DNA of 64,000 bases from NCBI GenBank assembly GCA_910589545.1, contig CAJUSY010000047.1, forward strand, positions 1-64,000. Reading direction: 5' to 3'. The stretch is from Peptoniphilaceae bacterium. GTDB lineage: Bacteria; Bacillota; Clostridia; Tissierellales; Peptoniphilaceae. This document shows positions 1 to 8,306 of the stretch, piece after piece; the stretch's first letter is position 1; the number at the start of each line of letters is the position of its first letter. A program made the position numbers and the translations under genes. The notes below the pieces were generated by a model that was not told the DNA's origin, did not search any database, and saw nothing but the letters and a program-made list of their open reading frames with translations.

Positions 1-31
1 AAAAAGAATAAAAGATAAAAAACAAAAAAGA

Positions 32-160
32 GACGCTTTAGCGTCAATTGAGAAAGCAGTGCAGCTGTCGGACATTCAATATGCACAAGGTGCATTGCAG
101 GCAACAGCCCCTTATAGGGGCAGAGCAAACCACCAGCTAAGCTGGTGGTTATGATTATGA
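32..160 (+). mobile_element. Probable right end / omega-RNA-like tail of an IS200/IS605-family element
   Basis: Four perfect hairpins are packed into about 120 bases: GACGC/GCGTC (32-45), ATGCAC/GTGCAT (81-95), GCCCC/GGGGC (107-121) and a 10-bp stem AACCACCAGC/GCTGGTGGTT (128-150), followed by ATGATTATGA. Serial hairpins ending in a strong one next to the cleavage site are typical of IS200/IS605 right ends and of the omega-RNA encoded at the 3' end of tnpB. One frame is open from base 2 to a stop at 152, but I do not recognise its product. The transposase would lie upstream of the window. It could instead be an unrelated structured RNA. Confidence 0.5.
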
Positions 161-183
161 AATTATTTTGTTATTTTTTTAAA

Positions 184-212
184 TTGAAATACTCAATCAT
201 TTATGGTATATT
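184..212 (+). promoter_or_regulatory. Sigma-A promoter of trmL operon
   Basis: TTGAAA (184-189), 17-base spacer, TATATT (207-212), with an extended -10 TGG. It lies just outside the IS-like hairpins, so trmL does not depend on the element. Confidence 0.6.
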
Positions 213-259
213 TTTATGGTAATATTAAATAATCGTTAAACAATCGTAAAGAGGTGAAT

Positions 260-727
260 ATGTTAAATATTGTTCTTTTAGAACCTGAAAAACCTTCAAA
301 TACAGGCAATATAGGAAGAACTTGTGTATTAACAAATTCCAGATTACATCTAGTTAGACCTTTTAGCTTTAGATTAGATGACAAATTATTAAAAAGATCT
401 GGAATGGATTATTGGGATAAAGTTGATTTAGTTATTCATGATGATATGGACGAATTTTTAGATTACATAAAGGGTAATGAGAGAGTTTTTTATGTTGAAA
501 CTTTTGCAACTAATTATTATCATGAAGTTGAATATCAAGACGGTGATTTCTTGGTATTCGGTAAAGAATCTTTAGGTATAGATAAAGATTTGGTAAATGA
601 GCACAAAGATAATTCTATAAAAATTCCAATGAATATGGAAATTGATAGATCTTTAAATTTAGCAAATTCTTGTAATATAGTTTTGTTTGAAGCATTAAGA
701 CAAATAGATTTCCCAGGATTAAAGTAG
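260..727 (+). CDS. trmL: tRNA (cytidine(34)-2'-O)-methyltransferase TrmL
   Basis: This SPOUT-class, SAM-dependent methyltransferase modifies the ribose at wobble position 34 of tRNA-Leu isoacceptors. The 155-residue protein has the usual length and all three SPOUT motifs: motif 1 NTGNIGRTC near the N-terminus, motif 2 VFGKESLGI, and motif 3 RSLNLANSCNIVLFEALRQ, which forms the trefoil knot. I place the start at ATG 260. A GTG six bases earlier lies inside the ribosome-binding sequence AGAGGTG. The gene is first in a short unit with the phosphate transporter, whose own Shine-Dalgarno overlaps the trmL stop. Confidence 0.93.
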   Translation: MLNIVLLEPEKPSNTGNIGRTCVLTNSRLHLVRPFSFRLDDKLLKRSGMDYWDKVDLVIHDDMDEFLDYIKGNERVFYVETFATNYYHEVEYQDGDFLVFGKESLGIDKDLVNEHKDNSIKIPMNMEIDRSLNLANSCNIVLFEALRQIDFPGLK

Positions 728-735
728 GAGGTTTT

Positions 736-2334
736 ATGGATATTATAACTCCGGTTTTAGGTGGTTTAGCTCTATTTTTGTTTGGTATGACAATCATGGG
801 AGAAGGACTTCAGAAATCGTCAGGTAATAAATTAAAAAAGATAGTAGGTTCTTTAACTAGAAATAAATATATAGGCGTACTTCTAGGAATAGTTGTTACT
901 ATGGTTATTCAATCATCATCTGCGGCTACAGTAATGGTTGTAGGTTTTGTTAATGCAGGAATTATGCCATTGAGCCAAGCGGTAGGGGTAATAATTGGTG
1001 CTAACGTTGGTACTACAATTACTGCTCAAATTATAGCGTTTGATGTTGCGAAATATGCTCCTTTAATTGTAGCTTTTGGAGTTCTTTTATATATGAGTGC
1101 AAAAGACGATAGGAAAAAGAATTTAGGAGAAGTATTTGTAGGTTTGGGGTTAATTTTTATAGGAATGAATACTATGGGGGATGGTTTAAATCCTTTGTCA
1201 AAAGAGTTATGGTTTAAAAATGCTTTATTAAAATTAAATTCTCCATTCATCGGTGTTTTTGTTGGATTTTTCTTGACAACAACGGTTCAATCATCTTCTG
1301 CTTCAATTGGTTTAATACAAGCTTTAGGAAAACAAGGTTTACTTACGATAAATCAGGCAGCGCCATTATTATTAGGTGGAAACATTGGTACTACAACTAC
1401 AGCTTTACTTTCATCTGTAGGTGCGGGCAAAAATGCCAAAAGAGCAGCTATTATACATCTATTATTTAATGCTATTGGTACAATAATTGTACTTTTGTTT
1501 TTGAATAAATTAATGCAAAATATTGTGTATATGTTAACACCGTTAAATGTTTCGAGACAGATTGCTAATTATCATACTTTATTTAATATTGTTAATGTTG
1601 CTATACAATTACCTGTTTCTAACTTTTTAGTTAAAGCTGCGATGAAAATTGTTCCAGGAGAAGAACATGCTAAAGACTTACAATATTTAGATGATAGAAT
1701 TTTAGAAACTCCTTCAATAGCCGTAGAACAAGCAAGGCTTGAAGTAATTAGAATGAGTGATATTGTATATCAAAATTTTAAAAATGTAGATGAGTATTTT
1801 ATGACAGGTAATAAAAAGCTACGAACTCAAATTCTAAATGAAGAAAAAAGGATTAATAATTTAGAAAAGCATATCGTAGAATATTTAGTAAAATTATCTA
1901 ACAAATCAATTTCTGATGAAGAACATACTCAAATATTCATAATGCAAGATATGCTTAATGACCTTGAAAGAATTGGCGATCATGTTGAAAATATTTGTGG
2001 AATTATAACATTAATATTAAACGAAGAAAAGGAATTTAGTAAGGTAGCTATAGATGAATATAAGGATTTATACGCTAATGTTGAAAATGCAATAATAGAT
2101 TCAATTATGGCATTTAAGAATAACGACCAATCTCTGGCTTCAAAAGTCGCAAATATTGAAAATAATGTTGACTTTTTAGAAAAAAAATATAGACATAATC
2201 ATATTAAAAGAATTAATAACAATGAATGTGATTCAACAATAGGTGTTAATTTCTTGGATATTCTTTCAAACTTAGAAAGAATATCTGACCATTGCACGAA
2301 TATATCTAATTATACTCTGCACATTGAGGTATAG
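736..2334 (+). CDS. Na/Pi cotransporter family protein with C-terminal PhoU-like domain
   Basis: This is a PNaS/NptA-type membrane transporter expected to import phosphate with sodium. The first ~310 residues form the membrane part and contain the duplicated family signature: QSSSA at 59-63 and 185-189, with paired GANVGTT (88-94) and GGNIGTT (214-220). Residues ~335-525 form a helical PhoU-like domain, as in YjbB-type proteins, which may tune transport. The length (532) matches the two-domain form. The start has an AGGAGG 4-5 bases upstream and follows trmL closely, so the two are probably cotranscribed. Substrate is inferred from family only. Confidence 0.88.
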   Translation: MDIITPVLGGLALFLFGMTIMGEGLQKSSGNKLKKIVGSLTRNKYIGVLLGIVVTMVIQSSSAATVMVVGFVNAGIMPLSQAVGVIIGANVGTTITAQIIAFDVAKYAPLIVAFGVLLYMSAKDDRKKNLGEVFVGLGLIFIGMNTMGDGLNPLSKELWFKNALLKLNSPFIGVFVGFFLTTTVQSSSASIGLIQALGKQGLLTINQAAPLLLGGNIGTTTTALLSSVGAGKNAKRAAIIHLLFNAIGTIIVLLFLNKLMQNIVYMLTPLNVSRQIANYHTLFNIVNVAIQLPVSNFLVKAAMKIVPGEEHAKDLQYLDDRILETPSIAVEQARLEVIRMSDIVYQNFKNVDEYFMTGNKKLRTQILNEEKRINNLEKHIVEYLVKLSNKSISDEEHTQIFIMQDMLNDLERIGDHVENICGIITLILNEEKEFSKVAIDEYKDLYANVENAIIDSIMAFKNNDQSLASKVANIENNVDFLEKKYRHNHIKRINNNECDSTIGVNFLDILSNLERISDHCTNISNYTLHIEV

Positions 2335-2407
2335 TATTAGATTAAAAAAATTACAAGTAGGGTATATAGTAAGAGTATGTATTATGAAATATTTCAAGGA
2401 GGATTAA

Positions 2408-3409
2408 ATGAAAGTAGCAATTAGTGGATTTGGAAGAATAGGTAGAGATGTAACAAGAATTTTAATTCAAAAAAATGACCCGGAACTTGATTTAGTGGCA
2501 TTGAATATCACTAGTGATTTAAAAACGAATGCGCATCTTTTAAAATTTGATTCAATTTATCGTACATTTGACAAAGACGTGGAAGTTATAGCAGATGACA
2601 AAATTAAAATTGGTGATAAGGAAATTACTGTTGTCAATAGCAGAAATCCTGAAGAACTACCATGGAAAGAATTAGGTGTTGATTTAGTTATTGACTCTAC
2701 AGGAGCTTTCAAAGATAAAGAAGGTTTGTCAAAACATTTAAAAGCCGGTGCAAAAAAAGTATTATTGACTGCCCCTGGCAAAGATGATGTTAAAATGATT
2801 GTTGTAGGAGTAAATGATAAAGAATATGATCCTGAAAATGATGACATTATATCCAATGCATCATGCACAACTAATTGTCTAGCTCCGGTTGCTAAAGTTT
2901 TAGATGATGAATTTGGAATTGAAAAAGGATTAATGACAACAATTCATGCTTATACTAATGATCAAAACATTCAAGACGCTCATCACAAAGATTTAAGACG
3001 TGCAAGAGCTGCTGCTTTAAGTATGATTCCAACGACTACAGGTGCAGCAAAGGCAGTTGGTAAGGTTCTTCCTCAATTAGAAGGGAAAATGACAGGTCTT
3101 GCTGTTCGTGTTCCAACACCTACTGGATCTATTACAGATTTAACTGTTCTTCTAGGTAAGGAAGTTACAAAAGAAGATATTAATAATGCAATGAAAAAAG
3201 CTAGCGAAGGTGAATTGAAAGGCATATTAGGATATTCTGAAGATCAATTAGTATCTTCTGACATTATTGGAGATGAAAGAAGTTCTATATTTGATGCTGA
3301 TATGACATATGCTCTAGGTAACATGGTTAAAATAGCTTCTTGGTACGATAATGAATGGGGTTATAGTTCAAGAGTATTTGATCTTGCAAAAATCATAGCT
3401 ACAAGATAA
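2408..3409 (+). CDS. gap: Glyceraldehyde-3-phosphate dehydrogenase, type I
   Basis: It oxidises glyceraldehyde-3-phosphate to 1,3-bisphosphoglycerate in glycolysis, as a homotetramer in the cytosol. The Rossmann motif GFGRIGR (7-13), active-site SNASCTTNC with Cys153, and WYDNEWGYS near the C-terminus are intact; 333 residues is normal. Oddities: the acidic residue after Asn33 that binds the adenosine ribose of NAD (Asp32 in B. stearothermophilus numbering) is Ile34, and the Leu-Pro pair at 187-188 of that enzyme is Ala191-His192. These positions control NAD versus NADP choice, so NADP or dual use is possible. It is preceded by a good AAGGAGG and followed by a hairpin terminator separating it from pgk. 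Confidence 0.95.
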   Translation: MKVAISGFGRIGRDVTRILIQKNDPELDLVALNITSDLKTNAHLLKFDSIYRTFDKDVEVIADDKIKIGDKEITVVNSRNPEELPWKELGVDLVIDSTGAFKDKEGLSKHLKAGAKKVLLTAPGKDDVKMIVVGVNDKEYDPENDDIISNASCTTNCLAPVAKVLDDEFGIEKGLMTTIHAYTNDQNIQDAHHKDLRRARAAALSMIPTTTGAAKAVGKVLPQLEGKMTGLAVRVPTPTGSITDLTVLLGKEVTKEDINNAMKKASEGELKGILGYSEDQLVSSDIIGDERSSIFDADMTYALGNMVKIASWYDNEWGYSSRVFDLAKIIATR

Positions 3410-3418
3410 TAAAACATT

Positions 3419-3454
3419 AAGAGTCGATGGTAATTTTTTGCAATCGACTCTTTT
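3419..3454 (+). terminator. Intrinsic terminator after gap
   Basis: The 10-bp stem AAGAGTCGAT/ATCGACTCTT has a 14-base loop and is followed by TT. The weak T-run suggests partial read-through into pgk, since I see no clear promoter in the 17 bases left before it. Confidence 0.6.
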
Positions 3455-3471
3455 CAAAGAAAGGTTAATCA

Positions 3472-4659
3472 ATGAATAAAAAAACATTAAACGATTTAAA
3501 TGTAGAAAATAAAAGAGTTCTAGTTAGAGTAGACTTTAATGTACCTATAAAAGATGGCGAAATAACAGATACTAATAGAATAGAAGCATCAATTCCAACG
3601 ATTAAATATTTAATTGATAATAATGCCAAAGTTATTTTAATGAGCCATTTAGGAAGACCAAAAGGTGAACCAAAACCTGAGTTTTCATTAAAGCCTGTTG
3701 CACAAAAACTTTCAGAAATTATTGGACAAGAAGTAAAATTTGTAGATACTGAAATAGTCGTAGATGATTCTGTTATCGAAGAAAGTAAACATTTGCAACC
3801 TAAAGACATTATGTTGATTCAAAATACAAGATATAGAAAAGAAGAAGAAAAAAATGATGAAGCATTTTCAAAAGAGTTATCTAAGTTAGCTGATATTTAT
3901 GTTAATGATGCTTTTGGAACTAGCCACAGAGCGCATGCTTCTAATGTGGGCGTTTCCAAATTCTTGCCAAGCGCAGTTGGATTTTTGGTACAAAAAGAAA
4001 TTGAAATCATGGGTAAGGCACTTGAAGATCCAGAAAGACCATTCACAGCGATTTTAGGTGGAGCAAAAGTTTCTGACAAAATAGGTGTGATTGAAAATCT
4101 ATTAGATAAGGTTGATACTATTCTAATAGGTGGAGCAATGGCATATACTTTTATCAAATCTCAAGGTAAAGATGTTGGTAAATCATTAATAGAAGAAGAT
4201 AAATTAGATTTGGCAAAATCGTTATTAGAGAAAGCTCAAGAAAAAGGAGTCAAAATATTTTTACCAGTAGACTTTGTCGCAGCTAAAGAGATGACTGAAG
4301 ATGCGGATTCTAAAGTAATAAACATCGATGAATTCACAGAAGATATCGCTGGATTTGATATTGGAACTAAAACTATTAAAATATTCGATGAAGAGATACA
4401 AAAATCTAAGACGATTGTTTGGAATGGACCAATGGGAGTATTTGAAATTAAACAATTTAGTAATGGTACTTTTGAAATTGCAAATTCTTTGGTAAATTCA
4501 GATGCTATAACTATCGTAGGCGGTGGTGATAGTGCATCAGCTATTGCAAAATCTGGCAATAAAGATAAGGTAACGCATGTTTCCACTGGTGGAGGAGCCT
4601 CTTTAGAATTTTTAGAAGGTAAAGTTTTACCAGGTATTGATTGTATTGATGAGAGATAA
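3472..4659 (+). CDS. pgk: Phosphoglycerate kinase
   Basis: It transfers the acyl phosphate of 1,3-bisphosphoglycerate to ADP, making ATP and 3-phosphoglycerate. The 395-residue monomer shows the N-terminal signature RVLVRVDFNVPI, the substrate-binding SHLGRPKG, the hinge GGAKVSDKI and the nucleotide-binding NGPMGVFE and GGGDS motifs near the C-terminus. The start has AGAAAGG nine bases upstream. It sits between gap and tpiA in pathway order, with only four bases before the tpiA start, so pgk, tpiA, gpmI and eno probably form one transcript. Confidence 0.97.
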   Translation: MNKKTLNDLNVENKRVLVRVDFNVPIKDGEITDTNRIEASIPTIKYLIDNNAKVILMSHLGRPKGEPKPEFSLKPVAQKLSEIIGQEVKFVDTEIVVDDSVIEESKHLQPKDIMLIQNTRYRKEEEKNDEAFSKELSKLADIYVNDAFGTSHRAHASNVGVSKFLPSAVGFLVQKEIEIMGKALEDPERPFTAILGGAKVSDKIGVIENLLDKVDTILIGGAMAYTFIKSQGKDVGKSLIEEDKLDLAKSLLEKAQEKGVKIFLPVDFVAAKEMTEDADSKVINIDEFTEDIAGFDIGTKTIKIFDEEIQKSKTIVWNGPMGVFEIKQFSNGTFEIANSLVNSDAITIVGGGDSASAIAKSGNKDKVTHVSTGGGASLEFLEGKVLPGIDCIDER

Positions 4660-4663
4660 TATT

Positions 4664-5419
4664 ATGAGAAGACCTTTAATTGCTGGAAATTGGAAAATGA
4701 ATATGACAGATGGAGAAACTAAGAAATTTTTAGATAAGTTAAAAAGTTTAAAAAATTCTGACAATGTTGAAGTATGTATTATATCTCCATTTACATCTTT
4801 AAAAACACTAACTGAATTTTTGAATGAGACAGAAATTTCTACTGGAGCACAAAACCTGTATTACGAGGATAATGGTGCTTTTACAGGAGAGATTTCTCCT
4901 ATCATGCTTAAAGACTTAGGGGTAGATTATGTTATTATAGGGCATTCAGAAAGACGTACTATATTTAAAGAAGATGACGAATTATTGAATAAAAAAATAA
5001 TTGCAGCTTTAAACCATAATCTAAAACCTATCCTTTGTTGTGGAGAAAATTTGGAACAAAGAGAAAACAATATACAAGAAAAAATTGTTGAAAATCAAAT
5101 TAGATCTGATTTAAAAGGAATATCTGAAGAAGAATTGTATTCTAAACTTGTGATTGCATATGAACCAATTTGGGCTATTGGAACTGGAAAAACTGCATCA
5201 AGTGATGATGCACAATCTATGTGTAAATTTATTAGAAATTTATTGACAAAATTGTATTGCGAAGAATTGGCAGACTCAGTAAGAATACAATATGGTGGCA
5301 GCGTAAAACCTGAAAATGTAGCAGAGATAATGTCTAAAGACGATATTGACGGAGCATTAGTTGGGGGGGCTAGTTTAGACGCTGAAAGTTTTTCTAAACT
5401 AATTAATTATGGAAAATAA
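4664..5419 (+). CDS. tpiA: Triosephosphate isomerase
   Basis: It interconverts dihydroxyacetone phosphate and glyceraldehyde-3-phosphate as a TIM-barrel dimer. I start at ATG 4664, giving MRRPLIAGNWKMN with catalytic Lys11; an in-frame TTG-type start at 4637 would add nine residues inside pgk that the family lacks. The electrophile His is in IGHSERR, the base Glu in AYEPIWAIGTG, and the phosphate loop YGGSVKPEN is present. Length 251 is standard. Its last 11 bases overlap the start of gpmI, which implies translational coupling. Confidence 0.96.
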   Translation: MRRPLIAGNWKMNMTDGETKKFLDKLKSLKNSDNVEVCIISPFTSLKTLTEFLNETEISTGAQNLYYEDNGAFTGEISPIMLKDLGVDYVIIGHSERRTIFKEDDELLNKKIIAALNHNLKPILCCGENLEQRENNIQEKIVENQIRSDLKGISEEELYSKLVIAYEPIWAIGTGKTASSDDAQSMCKFIRNLLTKLYCEELADSVRIQYGGSVKPENVAEIMSKDDIDGALVGGASLDAESFSKLINYGK

Positions 5420-6956
5420 AAAAAATAAATTAATTCTTATAATCTTAGATGGATGGGGTTTAGGCAAAGACTATCCTGGAAATGTAATTAAATTAGCAAA
5501 AACACCAACATTTGATAAACTTATGGCTGAATACCCGAATTCCCAATTGATAGCTTCTGGAAATGAAGTAGGACTTCCAGCTGGTCAAATGGGTAATTCT
5601 GAAGTTGGACACATGAATATTGGTTCTGGAAGAATAATCTATCAAGATTTAAGTAGAATCACTAATGATATTGAAAATGAAAAATTTTATGAAAATGAAG
5701 TTTTAAAAAATATTATTTTAAAGACTAAAGAGCAAAATAAAAAGCTTCATTTATTGGGACTTGTATCTTTTGGTGGAGTTCACTCACATTATAATCATCT
5801 TATTGCAATTTTAAAAATGTGCAAAAAACTTGAATTTGAAAATGTTGCGATACATTGTTTCACAGACGGTAGAGACGTTTCTCCAACATCAGCTCAAACC
5901 GATTTTGCAAAATTACAAGAAGATATCAATGAAATTGGTGTAGGTAAAATTGCATCTATTAGCGGTAGATATTATGCAATGGACAGAGATAAAAGATGGG
6001 ATAGGGTTGAAAAAGCATATAATTGCATAACAAATTGTGAAGGTAATATAGCTAACAATCCTATACAATATTTGCAAGATTGTTACGATAAAAATATCAC
6101 CGATGAATTTATAGAGCCATGTGCAATAGTTGATGAAAATAGTAAGGGAGTTAAAGTTGAAGATGGAGATTCCTTTATTTTCTTTAACTTTAGACCTGAT
6201 AGAGCACGACAACTTACTAGAGCTTTTGTAGATGATTCTTTCGATGGTTTTTCTAGACAAAAATTTAAAGATATTTCATTTGTTACAATGACCGAATATG
6301 ATAAAACTATTAAAAATGTTCAAATAGCTTATCCAAAACAAAAATATAATAATGTTTTAGGACAAATTATTTCGGAAAATGGATTAAAACAATTAAGAAT
6401 AGCTGAAACTGAAAAATATGCGCATGTAACATTTTTCTTTAATGGTGGCATAGAACAAGAATTTGTGAATGAAGATAGAATTTTGGTTCCATCACCTAAA
6501 GTTTCAACTTATGATCTTAAACCTGAGATGAGTGCGATAGAAGTAAAGAATAATGTTGTTGATGTGATAAATAAAGATATTTATGACTTAATTATATTAA
6601 ATTTTGCAAATTCAGATATGGTTGGTCATACAGGTGTTATCTCAGCAGACAAGATAGCTGTCGAAACTGTTGATAAATGTTTATCTGAGATATTAAAAGC
6701 TATTGATGAAAATGGAAAATATCATGCTTTAGTAACTGCTGATCATGGAAATAGTGAGTATCTAATTGATGAAATGACTGGTGGACCGTTTACAGCTCAT
6801 ACAACCAATCCCGTACCTTTTATCGAATATCCCGATAAAGATATAAAATTAAATAATGGTATTCTAGCTGATATAGCGCCAACAATTTTAGAATTAATGA
6901 AAATAGAAAGGTCTTCAGAAATGACAGGAAAATCTTTAATTAATAAAGGAGAATAA
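5409..6956 (+). CDS. gpmI: 2,3-bisphosphoglycerate-independent phosphoglycerate mutase
   Basis: This manganese-dependent enzyme of the alkaline phosphatase superfamily converts 3- to 2-phosphoglycerate through a phosphoserine intermediate. The N-terminal metal site ILDGWG and the nucleophile Ser64 in GNSEVGHMN are present, as are FTDGRDVSP, FRPDRARQ and the C-terminal metal ligands in NFANSDMVGHTG and ADHGNSE. The length (515) is typical. Its ATG lies inside the end of tpiA, and eno follows after three bases. No dPGM-type gene is present here, so this is likely the main mutase. Confidence 0.96.
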   Translation: MENKKNKLILIILDGWGLGKDYPGNVIKLAKTPTFDKLMAEYPNSQLIASGNEVGLPAGQMGNSEVGHMNIGSGRIIYQDLSRITNDIENEKFYENEVLKNIILKTKEQNKKLHLLGLVSFGGVHSHYNHLIAILKMCKKLEFENVAIHCFTDGRDVSPTSAQTDFAKLQEDINEIGVGKIASISGRYYAMDRDKRWDRVEKAYNCITNCEGNIANNPIQYLQDCYDKNITDEFIEPCAIVDENSKGVKVEDGDSFIFFNFRPDRARQLTRAFVDDSFDGFSRQKFKDISFVTMTEYDKTIKNVQIAYPKQKYNNVLGQIISENGLKQLRIAETEKYAHVTFFFNGGIEQEFVNEDRILVPSPKVSTYDLKPEMSAIEVKNNVVDVINKDIYDLIILNFANSDMVGHTGVISADKIAVETVDKCLSEILKAIDENGKYHALVTADHGNSEYLIDEMTGGPFTAHTTNPVPFIEYPDKDIKLNNGILADIAPTILELMKIERSSEMTGKSLINKGE

Positions 6957-6959
6957 ATA

Positions 6960-8246
6960 ATGAGTTCAATAATTGATATTTATGCAAGAGAAGTTTTAGA
7001 TTCTCGAGGAAATCCAACAGTTGAAGTTGAAGTTTACACTGAATCAGGAGCAATGGGATCTGCAATTGTTCCATCTGGAGCTTCTACAGGAGTTCATGAA
7101 GCTGTAGAATTAAGAGATAATGATGAAAAAAGATTTTTAGGAAAAGGTGTAGAAACAGCTGTCGATAATGTAAATTTGGAAATAGCTGATGAATTAGTTG
7201 GATGGGATGTATTCGATCAAGTCGGAATTGACAACTATCTAATAGAATTAGATGGAACTGAAAACAAATCTAGACTTGGAGCTAATGCTATTTTAGGTGT
7301 ATCTTTAGCTGTTGCTAAAGCTGCTGCTGACGAAAATGGTCAAAGATTATTTGAGTATATTGGTGGTGTAAATGGTAAAACTTTACCTGTACCTATGATG
7401 AACATACTAAATGGTGGACAACACGCTGATAATAATGTCGACATTCAAGAATTTATGATTATGCCTGTAGGTGGCGAAAATTTCAAAGAATCTTTAAGAA
7501 TTGGTACAGAAGTATTCCATAATTTAAAAAATGTTTTAAAGTCAAGAAAGTTAAATACAGCTGTAGGTGACGAAGGCGGATTTGCTCCAGATCTCGAATC
7601 TAATGAAGAAGCACTACAAACTATCGTTGAAGCAATCAAAAAAGCAGGGTATGAGCCTGGAAAAGACGTTATGATAGCTATAGATGCTGCAGCAAGTGAA
7701 TTCTATGAAGATGGTAAGTATAATATGGCTGGAGACAATGCCGTTAGATCTAGTGATGAAATGGTAGAATATTATAAAAATTTAGTTGAAAAATATCCTA
7801 TTATTTCTATTGAAGACGGCTTAGCTGAAGACGATTGGGATGGATGGAAAAAATTAACTAAAGAATTAGGTTCTAAAATACAATTAGTTGGGGATGACTT
7901 ATTTGTAACAAATGTTAAAAGATTGCAAAAGGGTATCGAAATGGGAGTTTGCAATTCCATTTTAATCAAATTAAATCAAATAGGAACATTGACTGAAACT
8001 CTAGATGCCATTGAACTAGCAAAAAGACATGGGTACACAGCCGTAATATCTCACAGATCTGGCGAAACAGAAGATACTACAATTGCTGATGTCGCTGTTG
8101 CAACGAATGCTGGTCAAATAAAAACTGGATCTACTTCAAGAACTGACAGAATCTGTAAATATAATCAACTATTAAGAATTGAAGATATGTTAGAATCCAC
8201 ATCAATATACGATGGAATAAAAACTTTTTATAATTTAAGTAAATAA
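6960..8246 (+). CDS. eno: Enolase
   Basis: It dehydrates 2-phosphoglycerate to phosphoenolpyruvate with Mg2+, closing the lower glycolytic block. Signatures seen: AREVLDSRGNPTVEVEV at the N-terminus, the loop SGASTGVHEA, metal ligands in IAIDAAASEF, SIEDGL and GDD, catalytic Lys in ILIKLNQIGT, and SHRSGET with the active-site His. The 428-residue length is normal. AAAGGAG lies ten bases upstream. A stem-loop follows the stop, ending the glycolytic unit. Confidence 0.97.
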   Translation: MSSIIDIYAREVLDSRGNPTVEVEVYTESGAMGSAIVPSGASTGVHEAVELRDNDEKRFLGKGVETAVDNVNLEIADELVGWDVFDQVGIDNYLIELDGTENKSRLGANAILGVSLAVAKAAADENGQRLFEYIGGVNGKTLPVPMMNILNGGQHADNNVDIQEFMIMPVGGENFKESLRIGTEVFHNLKNVLKSRKLNTAVGDEGGFAPDLESNEEALQTIVEAIKKAGYEPGKDVMIAIDAAASEFYEDGKYNMAGDNAVRSSDEMVEYYKNLVEKYPIISIEDGLAEDDWDGWKKLTKELGSKIQLVGDDLFVTNVKRLQKGIEMGVCNSILIKLNQIGTLTETLDAIELAKRHGYTAVISHRSGETEDTTIADVAVATNAGQIKTGSTSRTDRICKYNQLLRIEDMLESTSIYDGIKTFYNLSK

Positions 8247-8261
8247 AAATAAATGATATTG

Positions 8262-8291
8262 TAGGAATCACGGCTTTTGCTGTGATTCCTA
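8262..8291 (+). terminator. Stem-loop after eno
   Basis: A 13-bp stem TAGGAATCACGGC/GCTGTGATTCCTA (one G-T pair) with a TTTT loop lies between eno and comEC. The following TTCATT is a poor U-tract, so termination may be incomplete. Confidence 0.55.
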
Positions 8292-8306
8292 TTCATTAGG
8301 TGAAAT

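Noticed and set aside
2..152. Open frame through the hairpin region as a protein gene or TnpB C-terminus
   Set aside because: It has no start in the window and I recognise no transposase motif; the hairpins explain the sequence better.
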